20,502 bases of DNA from Bacteroidaceae bacterium (lineage in GTDB: Bacteria; Bacteroidota; Bacteroidia; Bacteroidales; Bacteroidaceae), in contig CAAGLA010000030.1 of NCBI GenBank assembly GCA_900770655.1, positions 1 through 20,502 of the forward strand, given 5' to 3'. The position numbers and the translations under genes were made by a program. Numbering within the stretch: position 1 is the first letter of the stretch; every line of letters begins with the position of its first letter. Below are positions 6,716-15,500 of the stretch, one piece after another. The notes beneath the pieces were generated by a model. The model worked only from the letters and a program-made list of their open reading frames with translations. It had not been told where the DNA came from and ran no database searches.

Positions 6716-7219
6716 TTATTTTTTTCGTGCAATTAGAATGGCTCCCACCGTGCAGGCAAGCAGAAGAACGCTCATTACCTCGAACGGCAGAATGTAATTA
6801 TACTTCTCGGTACCCATAAGCGCCATACCAAGCTCCTTCATTTCCACCCCCTCGGCTGTGAACTTGGTGGCGGCAAAGTCGGTGTGGGTAATAAGGTATA
6901 TGGTTATGAACATACCGGTGAGTGCTGTGGCTATTCCTGCAAAGTAACGGCGCAGGGATGTTTGTGTAATGTCTACACTCCCTTTTCCTATAAGCAGAAT
7001 GGCGAAAATGAACAATACTACAATACCGCCGGCATAAACCGTTATCTGTACCGCGCCAAGAAAATTATAGTGCAGCATAAAGTATATTCCGGCTGTACTG
7101 AACAGCACAAACAGCAATAATGTGGTGGCACGCATAATCTTGCTCGATGTAACGGCGAACACCGCCGAAACAATCATAACTATGGCAAGCCCTGTGAATA
7201 TTATTGTATTTAGGTCCAT
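6716..7219 (-). CDS. nuoJ: NADH-quinone oxidoreductase subunit J
   Basis: This 167-residue membrane-arm subunit has five predicted helices. The family hallmark is YAGGIVVLFIFAILL around residues 62-76, a pi-bulge helix involved in coupling quinone chemistry to proton pumping. The C-terminus is ARKK with the stop inside an A-run (T-run on the plus strand). It starts 4 bp after nuoI, so it is translationally close to that gene, while the downstream neighbour nuoK is separated by an unusual 244-bp spacer. Length is slightly shorter than the enterobacterial protein but normal for Bacteroidota. Confidence 0.95.
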   Translation of the reverse strand: MDLNTIIFTGLAIVMIVSAVFAVTSSKIMRATTLLLFVLFSTAGIYFMLHYNFLGAVQITVYAGGIVVLFIFAILLIGKGSVDITQTSLRRYFAGIATALTGMFITIYLITHTDFAATKFTAEGVEMKELGMALMGTEKYNYILPFEVMSVLLLACTVGAILIARKK

Positions 7220-7223
7220 AATT

Positions 7224-7670
7224 CTATTTGTTTAGCTTTATTACAAGTTTGCTGCGGTCGAAGACTGCGTTCTCGAAACTGTTGCTGAACTCTATAGCGC
7301 CTTTGGGGCAGGCGTTTACGCACAGTTGGCAGAACATACAGCTGCCCAAGTCGTAGCTGTAGTCGACAAGTACCTTGCGGCTCTTGCCGCTCTCCTCGTC
7401 GGTGATACTCTTGGTGGTGATGCTTATAGTGCCGTTGGGGCAGGCCTGCCTGCAAAGTCCGCAGGCTATACATTTGTTGTTGCCATCCTCGTCGTGGGGC
7501 ATAACAAGCATAGCGCGGTGACGCTCGGGAATGTGCAGGGTCTTGCGGTTCTCGGGGTACTGCTCGGTTACCTTAGGGGTAAAGAATTCACGCAGTGTAA
7601 CCTTAAGTCCTGTGAGCAGCGATTTTACTGTCAGGAAAATCTTTCCAATATATGTGTCGGTAAATTTCAT
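7224..7670 (-). CDS. nuoI: NADH-quinone oxidoreductase subunit I (two 4Fe-4S clusters)
   Basis: This 148-residue ferredoxin-like subunit lies in the connecting arm and passes electrons toward NuoB. It has two CxxCxxCxxxCP motifs: Cys67/70/73/77 and Cys111/114/117/121, which bind clusters N6a and N6b in known enzymes. The N-terminal 30 residues are an amphipathic/hydrophobic helix for membrane association. It lies 12 bp after nuoH and 4 bp before nuoJ. Because nuoE, nuoF and nuoG are absent, NuoI is a plausible entry point for electrons from a ferredoxin or another donor. That is inference from the gene set rather than anything in this protein. Confidence 0.97.
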   Translation of the reverse strand: MKFTDTYIGKIFLTVKSLLTGLKVTLREFFTPKVTEQYPENRKTLHIPERHRAMLVMPHDEDGNNKCIACGLCRQACPNGTISITTKSITDEESGKSRKVLVDYSYDLGSCMFCQLCVNACPKGAIEFSNSFENAVFDRSKLVIKLNK

Positions 7671-7682
7671 ACTCTCTTTTCT

Positions 7683-8759
7683 TTATAATGTCCAACCCAT
7701 AACCACGCATATAGTCATTATAAGCAGGTTAAGCAACCCTATAGGCACCAAGTATTTCCATTCGAGGACCAGCACTTGGTCTATTCTCAGGCGCGGGAAG
7801 GTCCATCGAATCCACATAAGCAGCCATATAACAAAGAAGGTCTTGCCCAAGAACCACACTATGCCGGGAATCCATTGCATAACGGCGTTGAAACTCTCCA
7901 ATCCGGGAATGTATAGCGGTGTCCAGCCGCCCAAGAATATTGTAGAGGCTATGCCGGCTACAATGAACATATTCATAAACTCTGCAACGTAGAAAAGGCC
8001 GAATCCCATACCCGAATATTCGGTGTGGAAACCGGCTGTCAGCTCCGACTCTGCCTCGGGCAGGTCGAACGGCGCACGGTTCGTTTCGGCATTTCCGGCA
8101 ATTATATATATAATGAACGCGATAATGGCTGGGATATGCCCTTTCATAATGAACCAGCCGCTTGTCTGCGCTTCGACAATGCTGCTTGTCTGCATTGTAC
8201 CACTGAGCACTACAAGGGTTAGGATGCTCAATCCCATTGACAGCTCGTAGCTTATCATCTGTCCGCCACTGCGCATAGCACCAATCATAGAGAACTTGTT
8301 GTAGCTGCTCCAGCCGGCAAGCAGTATGCCCAGTATGCCGAACGACGATGCCGCCATAATGAAGAATACTCCAATGTTGAAGTCGAGCACCAGAAGCCCC
8401 TTGTCGAATGGCAGGCAACTGAAGGTTATGAGCGAACTCATTATAACAAGGAACGGCGCAAGGTTAAATAGTGCCTTGTCGGAATGCTTAATCTCTATAA
8501 TCTCCTTAATGAGCATCTTGAATACATCGGCAAACACCTGCAAAACTCCCCAAAAGCCTACTCGGGTAGGGCCCAAACGGCATTGGAAGGCTGCACATAC
8601 CTTGCGTTCCATATATATCATAACTATTGCGAATACAAGGTATGCTGCAATTACGCAGACTGCAATTATAAGGCACTCGACAAGTGTCGCTGCCGGTGCC
8701 GGAAGCACAGAGTTGAGGTAATTGTCAATGGCTGTTGTTATTTGTGCGAAAGTTATCAT
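7683..8759 (-). CDS. nuoH: NADH-quinone oxidoreductase subunit H
   Basis: This 358-residue membrane subunit, with about eight helices, forms the floor of the quinone channel and anchors the connecting arm. Conserved blocks are ERKVCAAFQCRLGPTRVG (51-68), the loop NRAPFDLPEAESELTAGFHT with its carboxylates, and WTFPRLRIDQ near the C-terminus. Eleven bases separate it from nuoCD. Length and motifs are fully consistent with the family and nothing is missing. Confidence 0.97.
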   Translation of the reverse strand: MITFAQITTAIDNYLNSVLPAPAATLVECLIIAVCVIAAYLVFAIVMIYMERKVCAAFQCRLGPTRVGFWGVLQVFADVFKMLIKEIIEIKHSDKALFNLAPFLVIMSSLITFSCLPFDKGLLVLDFNIGVFFIMAASSFGILGILLAGWSSYNKFSMIGAMRSGGQMISYELSMGLSILTLVVLSGTMQTSSIVEAQTSGWFIMKGHIPAIIAFIIYIIAGNAETNRAPFDLPEAESELTAGFHTEYSGMGFGLFYVAEFMNMFIVAGIASTIFLGGWTPLYIPGLESFNAVMQWIPGIVWFLGKTFFVIWLLMWIRWTFPRLRIDQVLVLEWKYLVPIGLLNLLIMTICVVMGWTL

Positions 8760-8770
8760 TGTCTCTCTTT

Positions 8771-10339
8771 TTATCGGTCAATATCGGGTATGACATAGTC
8801 GAGCGATGCACCAATGGTAATGAGGTCGGCTATCTTGCAGCCTTTCATAATCTTCTGCGCAGCGGCAATGAGCGGCAGACCCATAGGACGGAACTTGAGG
8901 CGGTAGGGCTCTTTGTCGCCGCGGCTCTCGATGAACACGCCGAATTCTCCGCGTGCGCCCTCAACGGCTGCATAGAAGCGCCCTTCGGGGAGCTTTATGA
9001 TGGGCTTTGTCTTTGCTTTGAAATCGCCGTCGGGTATGCTGTCTATAAGTTGCTCTATTATACCAATAGACTCAACAATCTCTTCCAAACGTACCAGAAG
9101 ACGGTCGTAACAGTCGCCGCCGGTGTGCAGTATCTCTTTGAAATCGACCTTGCCGTATAGCGCATACGGGTGTCGCTTGCGCACATCGCAGGCCCAGCCC
9201 GAAGCGCGGCCCGTGCCTCCTGTGGCACCGAAAGATATGGCATCTTCTCTTGTGAGCACTCCCACGCCTTTGGCGCGGTTCCTGAATATCACGTTGTTTA
9301 CAAAGACATCGTAGTACTCTTTGAGCCTCCTCTTCTGGTCTTTGCAGTAATCCTTTACCTTGCGGGCAAAATCGGTCGTAATATCGGCTTGTACTCCGCC
9401 TATAACATTGTAGTTCTGTATAAGTCGCCCGCCGGTGACCTCTTCCATTATATCGAGCACCCTCTCGCGTTCGCGGAACCCGTATATGAAAGATGTTATT
9501 GCACCCATATCCATAGCAAGGCACGAGAACATAAGCAGGTGCGAATCTATGCGCTGCAGCTCGTCCATAATAGTGCGAATATACTGCGCTCTTTCGGGAA
9601 TCTCTACCCCCATTGCATTCTCTATGCACATACATAGCGCGTGGCGGTTGTGGTGTGCGCTCAGGTAGTCCAAACGGTCGGTGAAGGGGAGTATCTGCGG
9701 GTAAGTGCGGCTCTCGCACAGCTTCTCTATGCCGCGGTGTATGTACCCGCAGCGAATATCGACCTTGCGCACCTCCTCACCCTCGAGCGAGAGGTGGAAA
9801 CGCAGTACGCCGTGAGTGGCCGGGTGCTGCGGCCCTATGTTTATTATATATTGGTCGTAGTGAAGAATCTTCAGCTCTTCGACAACCCTTGCCAGTTCCT
9901 TGTCGTCCTGAATATCGTAGACGCGCTGGAAATCTTCGGCCTGTTCGCTTTCGAGGCGTATAGGATTTATCTTCTCGCTGGGGTCGTAGTCCTTGCGTAA
10001 CGGGTAGCCCACCCAGTCGTTCCTAAGGTAGAGACGGCGCATATCGGGGTGCTCGGCGAAACGTATGCCATAGAAGTCGTATATCTCACGTTCATACATT
10101 TCGGCAATGCTCCATATATCGCACACGGTAGGCAGCTGCGGGTTCTCGCGTTCTTTAGTACGCACGGCAAGCTCGGCTGTGTGGTGAGTGTTGCTGTTCT
10201 CGAGAATGTATATTACACCAAGCCCCTCTTCACCCCAGTCTATGCCCACCATCTCGCGCAGGAAATCCATTCCTGCGGCACGTTGCCCGGCCATAGCTTG
10301 GCGAAACTCCTTTATATCTATGAATTGTATATCCATCAT
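8771..10339 (-). CDS. nuoCD: NADH-quinone oxidoreductase fused subunits C and D
   Basis: This 522-residue fusion has a NuoC-like domain (about 1-125, with EREIYDFYGIRFAEHPDMRR) and a NuoD domain (about 155-522) related to the large subunit of NiFe hydrogenases but without metal ligands. NuoD landmarks are GPQHPATHGVLR (169-180), part of the quinone site, GYIHRGIEK (198-206) and DRLDY (221-225). It ends with the typical LDYVIPDIDR. It forms the quinone-reduction chamber with NuoB and NuoH. C/D fusion is common in several phyla including Bacteroidota. The start ATG overlaps the nuoB stop as ATGA; a second ATG follows immediately. Confidence 0.97.
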   Translation of the reverse strand: MMDIQFIDIKEFRQAMAGQRAAGMDFLREMVGIDWGEEGLGVIYILENSNTHHTAELAVRTKERENPQLPTVCDIWSIAEMYEREIYDFYGIRFAEHPDMRRLYLRNDWVGYPLRKDYDPSEKINPIRLESEQAEDFQRVYDIQDDKELARVVEELKILHYDQYIINIGPQHPATHGVLRFHLSLEGEEVRKVDIRCGYIHRGIEKLCESRTYPQILPFTDRLDYLSAHHNRHALCMCIENAMGVEIPERAQYIRTIMDELQRIDSHLLMFSCLAMDMGAITSFIYGFRERERVLDIMEEVTGGRLIQNYNVIGGVQADITTDFARKVKDYCKDQKRRLKEYYDVFVNNVIFRNRAKGVGVLTREDAISFGATGGTGRASGWACDVRKRHPYALYGKVDFKEILHTGGDCYDRLLVRLEEIVESIGIIEQLIDSIPDGDFKAKTKPIIKLPEGRFYAAVEGARGEFGVFIESRGDKEPYRLKFRPMGLPLIAAAQKIMKGCKIADLITIGASLDYVIPDIDR

Positions 10340-10980
10340 TCGTTGTTCTTCTGTACCTCGTCTATGGGGTAGTTTGTTATGATTAAAGGCTCTATTGGCA
10401 TTTCACTGCGTTTCTGGTGCCTGTTCTTGCCGCCAAAGAACTTCTCTACCTTCACCTTGCGCTGCAGCTGCATCATTCCGTATAGAATGGCTTCGGGGCG
10501 AGGAGGGCAGCCGGGTATGTATACATCGACAGGCAGAATCTTGTCTATGCCGTTTAGTACGTGGTACGACCCTTTGAACGGCCCGCCGCTAATGGCACAT
10601 CCGCCTACAGCAACTACGTATTTGGGTTCGGCCATCTGGTCGTATAGCCTCTTTAGCACAGGCGCCATCTTGTGGGTTATTGTGCCGGCACACATTATGA
10701 GGTCGGCTTGGCGCGGAGAATTTCGCGTAACCTCGAACCCGAAACGTGCAAAGTCGTAGCGTGCTGCGCCAACCGACATAAACTCAATTCCACAGCAACT
10801 CGTGGCAAAGGTGAGCGACCAAAGACTGTTGCTCCGGCCCCAGTTTATGAGGTCGTCGAGCTTGCCAAGCACTACATTTGTGCGTTCCTTATTTATTTCG
10901 GCAACGAGCGCTTCAAGGCTTTCGTTGTCTTTGAATTCGTCGTAAGGTATAGATTTTATTACAGGCTTTTTCATTTCCAT
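10336..10980 (-). CDS. nuoB: NADH-quinone oxidoreductase subunit B (cluster N2)
   Basis: This connecting-arm subunit holds the terminal 4Fe-4S cluster N2, which reduces quinone. Ligands are the tandem Cys62-Cys63 (SCCGIEF), Cys128 (VGGCAI) and Cys158 (PGCPPRPE). It has 214 residues from the first ATG. A second ATG two codons later (10974) overlaps the nuoA TGA as ATGA and is an equally good start. The C-terminus has a basic extension (KNRHQKRS) and overlaps nuoCD by four bases. Confidence 0.97.
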   Translation of the reverse strand: MEMKKPVIKSIPYDEFKDNESLEALVAEINKERTNVVLGKLDDLINWGRSNSLWSLTFATSCCGIEFMSVGAARYDFARFGFEVTRNSPRQADLIMCAGTITHKMAPVLKRLYDQMAEPKYVVAVGGCAISGGPFKGSYHVLNGIDKILPVDVYIPGCPPRPEAILYGMMQLQRKVKVEKFFGGKNRHQKRSEMPIEPLIITNYPIDEVQKNNE

Positions 10981-11321
10981 TCAAGTGCTTTCTTGCGCCA
11001 AGCATAGGCAAGGCCAAGTATTAGGAACGACAAGAAAAACAATACGCCGACAAGGGCCTTCATTCCCAGTTCTTGGACAATGGTCGCCCACGGAAATAGA
11101 AAGACGGCTTCTATGTCGAACATCAGAAACAGTATTGCAAAGAGATAGTAGCCGGCTTTGAAGTGAATCCAAGTTGCGCCCTGAGTGGGAATGCCGCACT
11201 CATAAGACTCTCCCTTTTGCCTGTTGTGGGTGCGGGGCGAGATAAGACGTGTCAGAATCATAACAATGCCGACAAATACAATCGATGCAATAATCATCGT
11301 AAACAGCAAAATCAAATCCAT
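10971..11321 (-). CDS. nuoA: NADH-quinone oxidoreductase subunit A
   Basis: This 116-residue subunit has three membrane helices and is the first gene of the operon. Conserved features are the loop YECGIPTQG (cysteine in the matrix-like loop near the quinone site) and the acidic FLMFDIEAVFLFPWA helix. The frame extends 34 codons upstream, but those residues are basic and not conserved in type, so the ATG directly before the first membrane helix (MDLILLF) is the start. It overlaps nuoB by 4-10 bases depending on the nuoB start. The transcript probably begins about 225 nt upstream at the promoter near 11552. Confidence 0.96.
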   Translation of the reverse strand: MDLILLFTMIIASIVFVGIVMILTRLISPRTHNRQKGESYECGIPTQGATWIHFKAGYYLFAILFLMFDIEAVFLFPWATIVQELGMKALVGVLFFLSFLILGLAYAWRKKALEWK

Positions 11322-11435
11322 AGTATATGAATTTAAAAGATTTATTTTTTTTCGAAGGTTGCCGCGAAAGGTATGGCGTATGTGTCGAATGACGCGGTGC
11401 GTCGTGCCTGTTCTTGCAGCCAAAACAAATAAGCT

Positions 11436-11478
11436 GTTGCTAAGGTTTACGGTAGCAACATTATAGCGCAGGTAGCAA
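11436..11478. promoter_or_regulatory. Repeated TTGCTACC motifs and inverted repeat in the nuo leader
   Basis: Minus-strand TTGCTACC occurs at 11471-11478 and 11451-11458, 20 bp apart (two helical turns). A third copy at 11556-11563 overlaps the nuo -7 box. In addition GTTGCTA (11436-11442) and TAGCAAC (11453-11459) form a 7-bp inverted repeat with a 10-base loop. These could be sites for a regulator or an RNA hairpin in the untranslated leader. No binding protein can be named from sequence. Confidence 0.4.
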
Positions 11479-11551
11479 CTTGCCGGCGAAATATGTGAAA
11501 CGGGGTTTCAGTATATCGCAGAGGGCATAGCTCTATCTTTGTAGCGCACTG

Positions 11552-11559
11552 CAAAGGTA
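11552..11559 (-). promoter_or_regulatory. Likely nuo operon promoter (-7 box)
   Basis: On the minus strand TACCTTTG matches TAnnTTTG and is followed by GCA, as is common at Bacteroidota start sites. No TTTG lies at the expected -33 distance. That region is occupied by the zupT terminator hairpin, so the promoter may be weak, activator-dependent or read together with that palindrome. It implies an untranslated leader of about 225 nt before nuoA. The leader also contains a short stem GACGC-GGT-GCGTC at 11391-11403. Confidence 0.5.
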
Positions 11560-11576
11560 GCAAAATAAAAAATCGG

Positions 11577-11595
11577 GTGTTCTCGTTAAGAACAC
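11577..11595 (-). terminator. Intrinsic terminator after the ZIP transporter gene
   Basis: A perfect 7-bp stem (GTGTTCT / AGAACAC) with a 5-base loop is followed on the minus strand by a T-rich run (GATTTTTTATTTT) and preceded by an A-run. It lies about 28 bp past the stop codon of the ZIP gene and just ahead of the nuo promoter, insulating the two units. The A/T runs on both sides would let it work in both directions. Confidence 0.75.
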
Positions 11596-11622
11596 TTTTT
11601 TTGCAATTATATTTTATTTAAC

Positions 11623-12396
11623 TTAGTTTAAAATAACGTCGAGCATCATCATAAGAACGAACCCTGTGGCAAAGCCAATGGTGCCTATATTGCTGTGCTC
11701 TCCGGCTTGTGACGATGGAACAAGCTCTTCTACAACAACATATATCATTGCTCCGGCAGCGAAGGCCAGCAGTACAGGCATTGTTCCGCTGCTGTTCTCT
11801 ATAAACAGCATTGTGAGAATGGCTGCAATGGGTTCTACCAACCCCGAAAGTGCACCCCAAGTGAATGCTGCGGGGCGGCTCTTTCCCTCGCTGCGCAGAG
11901 GTACCGATATTATAGCCCCTTCGGGGATGTTCTGTATTGCCATACCAATGGACAGAGCTATGGCGCCCGACACTGTGAGCCCGGTGTTGCCGCTTGCTGC
12001 ACCGGCAAGCACCACGCCCACGGCCATACCTTCGGGAATGTTGTGCAGGGCTACAGCCAAAATCATCTTTATAGAGCGGGGCAGGCGCGATTTTGGTCCT
12101 TCGGGGTTCTTTTCCTCTATGTGCTGGTGCGGGACAATGGTGTCGAGGAAAAGCAGGAAACATATACCGGCGATGAACCCGGCAGGTACGGGCCAAGCAT
12201 TCCCAATTCCCTCCCCGGCCTGTTCAAAGGCAGGTTGCAGTAACGACCAGAATGTGGCTGCAACCATCACTCCGGCTGCAAAACCGCACATAGCCTTGTT
12301 GGTTTTGCCCGATATCTTGTTGCGTAGCAGGAATACAAGTGCTGCGCCAATGGTTGTTCCTAAAAAAGGTATTGTAAGTCCAATAAGTATCTCCAT
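11623..12396 (-). CDS. zupT: ZIP family metal transporter (ZupT/GufA-like)
   Basis: This 257-residue inner-membrane protein has eight predicted helices and likely imports zinc or other divalent metals. The two metal-site helices are clear: LHNIPEG (117-123) in helix 4 and QNIPEG (155-160) in helix 5. The cytoplasmic loop contains a short histidine/acid cluster PHQHIEE (89-95). EELVP near the C-terminus is also typical. It is transcribed alone, divergent from purL, with its own terminator. A TAnnTTTG match (TAACTTTG, 12418-12425) lies upstream. Metal specificity cannot be read from the sequence, so the symbol is a family-level assignment. Confidence 0.9.
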   Translation of the reverse strand: MEILIGLTIPFLGTTIGAALVFLLRNKISGKTNKAMCGFAAGVMVAATFWSLLQPAFEQAGEGIGNAWPVPAGFIAGICFLLFLDTIVPHQHIEEKNPEGPKSRLPRSIKMILAVALHNIPEGMAVGVVLAGAASGNTGLTVSGAIALSIGMAIQNIPEGAIISVPLRSEGKSRPAAFTWGALSGLVEPIAAILTMLFIENSSGTMPVLLAFAAGAMIYVVVEELVPSSQAGEHSNIGTIGFATGFVLMMMLDVILN

Positions 12397-12417
12397 ATCA
12401 CATATAGTTATTTATGG

Positions 12418-12425
12418 CAAAGTTA
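12418..12425 (-). promoter_or_regulatory. Probable promoter -7 box of the ZIP gene
   Basis: Minus-strand TAACTTTG fits TAnnTTTG. A TTTG at 12449-12452 is a possible -33 box, though the 23-bp spacing is longer than the usual 19-21. The start codon follows 22 bp downstream, giving a short leader. No zinc-regulator-like palindrome is obvious. Confidence 0.5.
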
Positions 12426-12489
12426 TTAATAATAATGGTATGGTAAAACAAATGTTCCTAATTTTGCCGAAGATATTATTTTTTATACC

Positions 12490-12497
12490 TATCTTTG
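12490..12497 (+). promoter_or_regulatory. Probable promoter -7 box of purL
   Basis: TATCTTTG matches TAnnTTTG and is followed by CA. TTTG at 12463-12466 could be the -33 element, with a long 23-bp spacer. Transcription would start near 12502, about 30 nt before the purL ATG, leaving no room for a riboswitch. This supports the ATG at 12533 rather than any of the upstream in-frame starts. Confidence 0.55.
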
Positions 12498-12532
12498 CAC
12501 ATAAGTGCGGAAATAATAAATATAACGATTAT

Positions 12533-15500
12533 ATGATTTACTTTTTTACAACTCCCGGTCGCACTGTCATTGCAACACAAACCACAAATGCTTTGACTGC
12601 TGCCGACATTGAGAAACTCTGTTGGTTATATGGCGATGCAACACCTGTCGAAGGCGACAGAATGGACGGCTGCTTTGTGGGCCCGCGCCGAGAAATGATA
12701 ACCCCGTGGAGCACAAATGCTGTGGAAATAACTCAGAATATGGGCTTGGAGGGTATTCAGCGCATTGAAGAGTACTATTCTGTAAAAGACGAAAATGCCG
12801 AATACGACCCAATGCTGCAACGTATGTATAAAGGTCTTGGGCAAGATATATTTACCGTAGACATTCAGCCAAAGCCCATTGAATTCATCGAAGACCTCGA
12901 CAGCTATAACGAGCAGGAGGGTCTTGCTCTCTCAAAAGAGGAGATTGAGTATCTTCACCGCGTCGAAGGTGAGCTTGGCCGCAAACTCACCGACAGCGAG
13001 GTGTTCGGCTTTGCACAGATAAACTCTGAACACTGCCGTCACAAGATATTCGGCGGTACATTCATTATAGACGGCGAAGAGATGCCCTCGTCGCTCTTTG
13101 CAATGATTAAACGCACGACAAACGAAAACAGAAACAGCATAATATCGGCCTACAAAGATAACGTAGCCTTTGCGCAAGGTCCCGTAGTAGAGCAGTTTGC
13201 TCCTGCCGACCACTCTATCCCCGACTACTTTGTCATAAAGGATATAGAGACCGTAATCTCGCTCAAGGCCGAAACACACAACTTCCCTACAACGGTAGAG
13301 CCGTTCAATGGCGCCTCTACAGGAACGGGCGGTGAAATACGCGACAGAATGGGTGGCGGAAAGGGCTCTTGGCCCATTGCCGGTACAGCGGTATATATGA
13401 CATCGTACCCGCGTACATACAACGACCGCAAGTGGGAAGATGTGCTTCCTGTGCGCAAGTGGCTATACCAGACCCCGGAACAGATACTGACAAAGGCTTC
13501 TAACGGAGCCTCCGATTTCGGTAACAAGTTCGGCCAGCCGCTAATCTGCGGTTCTGTGCTCACATTCGAACACAAGGAGAATAATGAGGTGTATGGTTAC
13601 GACAAGGTTATTATGCTTGCCGGCGGTGTGGGCTACGGTACCCGCCGCGACTGCCTCAAAGGCGCTCCCGAAAAAGGAAACAAGGTCATTGTTATGGGTG
13701 GCGACAACTACCGCATTGGTCTTGGCGGCGGTTCGGTCTCTTCGGTCGACACAGGCCGTTACTCTTCCGGTATTGAGCTCAATGCCGTGCAGCGTGCGAA
13801 TGCCGAAATGCAGAAACGTGCATACAATGTAGTGCGCGCTCTTTGCGAAGACGAAACAAACCCGGTTGTCTCTATCCACGACCACGGCTCGGCTGGCCAC
13901 GTAAACTGTCTGTCGGAACTTGTTGAGGAGTGCGGCGGCCTTATAAATATGGCAAACCTGCCTGTAGGCGACAGCACTCTGTCGGCAAAGGAGATTATTG
14001 CCAACGAGTCGCAGGAACGTATGGGCCTTCTCATTAAGGAAGATGCAATAGATTATGTAAAGAAGGTTGCCGAGCGTGAACGCGCACCAATGTATGTTGT
14101 GGGCGAAACAACAGGCGATGCCCGCTTTGCCTTTGAACAGGCCGACGGCAAACGCCCCTTCGACCTTTCGGTGAGCCAGATGTTCGGCTCGTCGCCAAAG
14201 ACATATATGGTAGACAAGAGCGTGGAGCGCCACTATAAAGATGCGGTCTACGATGCCGACAAGATAGAGGAGTACCTCACCGATGTGTTACGTTTGGAGG
14301 CTGTAGCCTGCAAGGATTGGTTGACAAACAAGGTAGACCGTTCGGTAACAGGTAAAATAGCACGTCAGCAGTGTCAGGGCGAAATTCAGTTGCCGCTCAG
14401 CGACTGTGGCGTGGTAACACTCGACTACCGTGGCAAGCAAGGTATAGCAACATCAATAGGACACGCACCTCAGGCCGGCCTTGCCGACCCTGCCAAAGGT
14501 TCTGTTCTTGCCGTTTCCGAGGCTTTGACTAATATTGCTCTTGCTCCGCTTGCCAACGGCATAAAGAGCATTTCGCTCAGCGCCAACTGGATGTGGCCTT
14601 GCCGTTCGCAAGAGGGTGAGGACGCACGTCTATACCGCGGTGTTGAGGCTCTCAGTGACTTCTGCTGTGCACTTAAGATAAATGTTCCCACAGGAAAGGA
14701 CTCTCTTTCAATGACACAGAAATACCCCGACGGCACAAAGGTTATAAGCCCGGGTACGGTAATTGTGTCGGCAGGCGGTGAGGTTTCCGATGTCCGCAAG
14801 GTTGTTTCGCCGGTAATGGTGAATGAGCCTAAGAGCGCCTTCTACCACATAGATTTCAGTTTCGACAACTTACGTTTGGGCGGTTCGGCATTTGCACAGA
14901 CTTTGAACTGTATTGGTGACGATGTTCCCACTGTCGAGAATCCCGAATACTTTGCCGAAGCATTCGAGGCTGTTCAGAGACTTGTGAACGAAGGCCTTGT
15001 AATGGCCGGTCACGACGTATCGGCCGGCGGTCTTGTTACAACACTTCTTGAAATGTGTTTCGCAAACACCACAGGCGGTATGGAAATAGACCTTAACTGC
15101 GTTGCTGAAAACGATATAGTAAAACTTCTCTTTGCCGAAAACCCTGCACTCGTAATTCAGGTTGCCGACAAAGACAAGTGCCGTATGCAGGAGATTCTTG
15201 ACGAAGCCGGTATATGCTTCGTGAAGATAGGTACACCTTGCAGCAAGCGTCATATAGCCGTTGCTAAGGACGGCCGTACACGTCTCTTCGATATAGACCA
15301 CTACCGCAACGTGTGGTACGACAGTTCGTACCTTATGGACCTGAAACAGAGTTTCAACGGCTGTGCGAGCGAGCGCCTTAAGAATTACAAGAACCAGCCT
15401 TTGCGCTATCGCCTGCCATCTAATTTCACAGGTATGCTGCAGAACTACGGAATGTCGGCCGGTCGTCGTGAAAAGTCGGGCGTGCGTGCAGCCATTATAC

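Noticed and set aside
11322..11423. Upstream extension of nuoA by 34 codons
   Set aside because: The added residues are basic and unlike NuoA N-termini, and the ATG at 11321 directly precedes the first membrane helix.
11666..12532. Long plus-strand open frame continuous with purL and antisense to the ZIP gene
   Set aside because: The peptide is the antisense shadow of the ZIP gene. A promoter lies at 12490 and PurL homologues begin near MIYFFTTPGR, so it is not an N-terminal extension.
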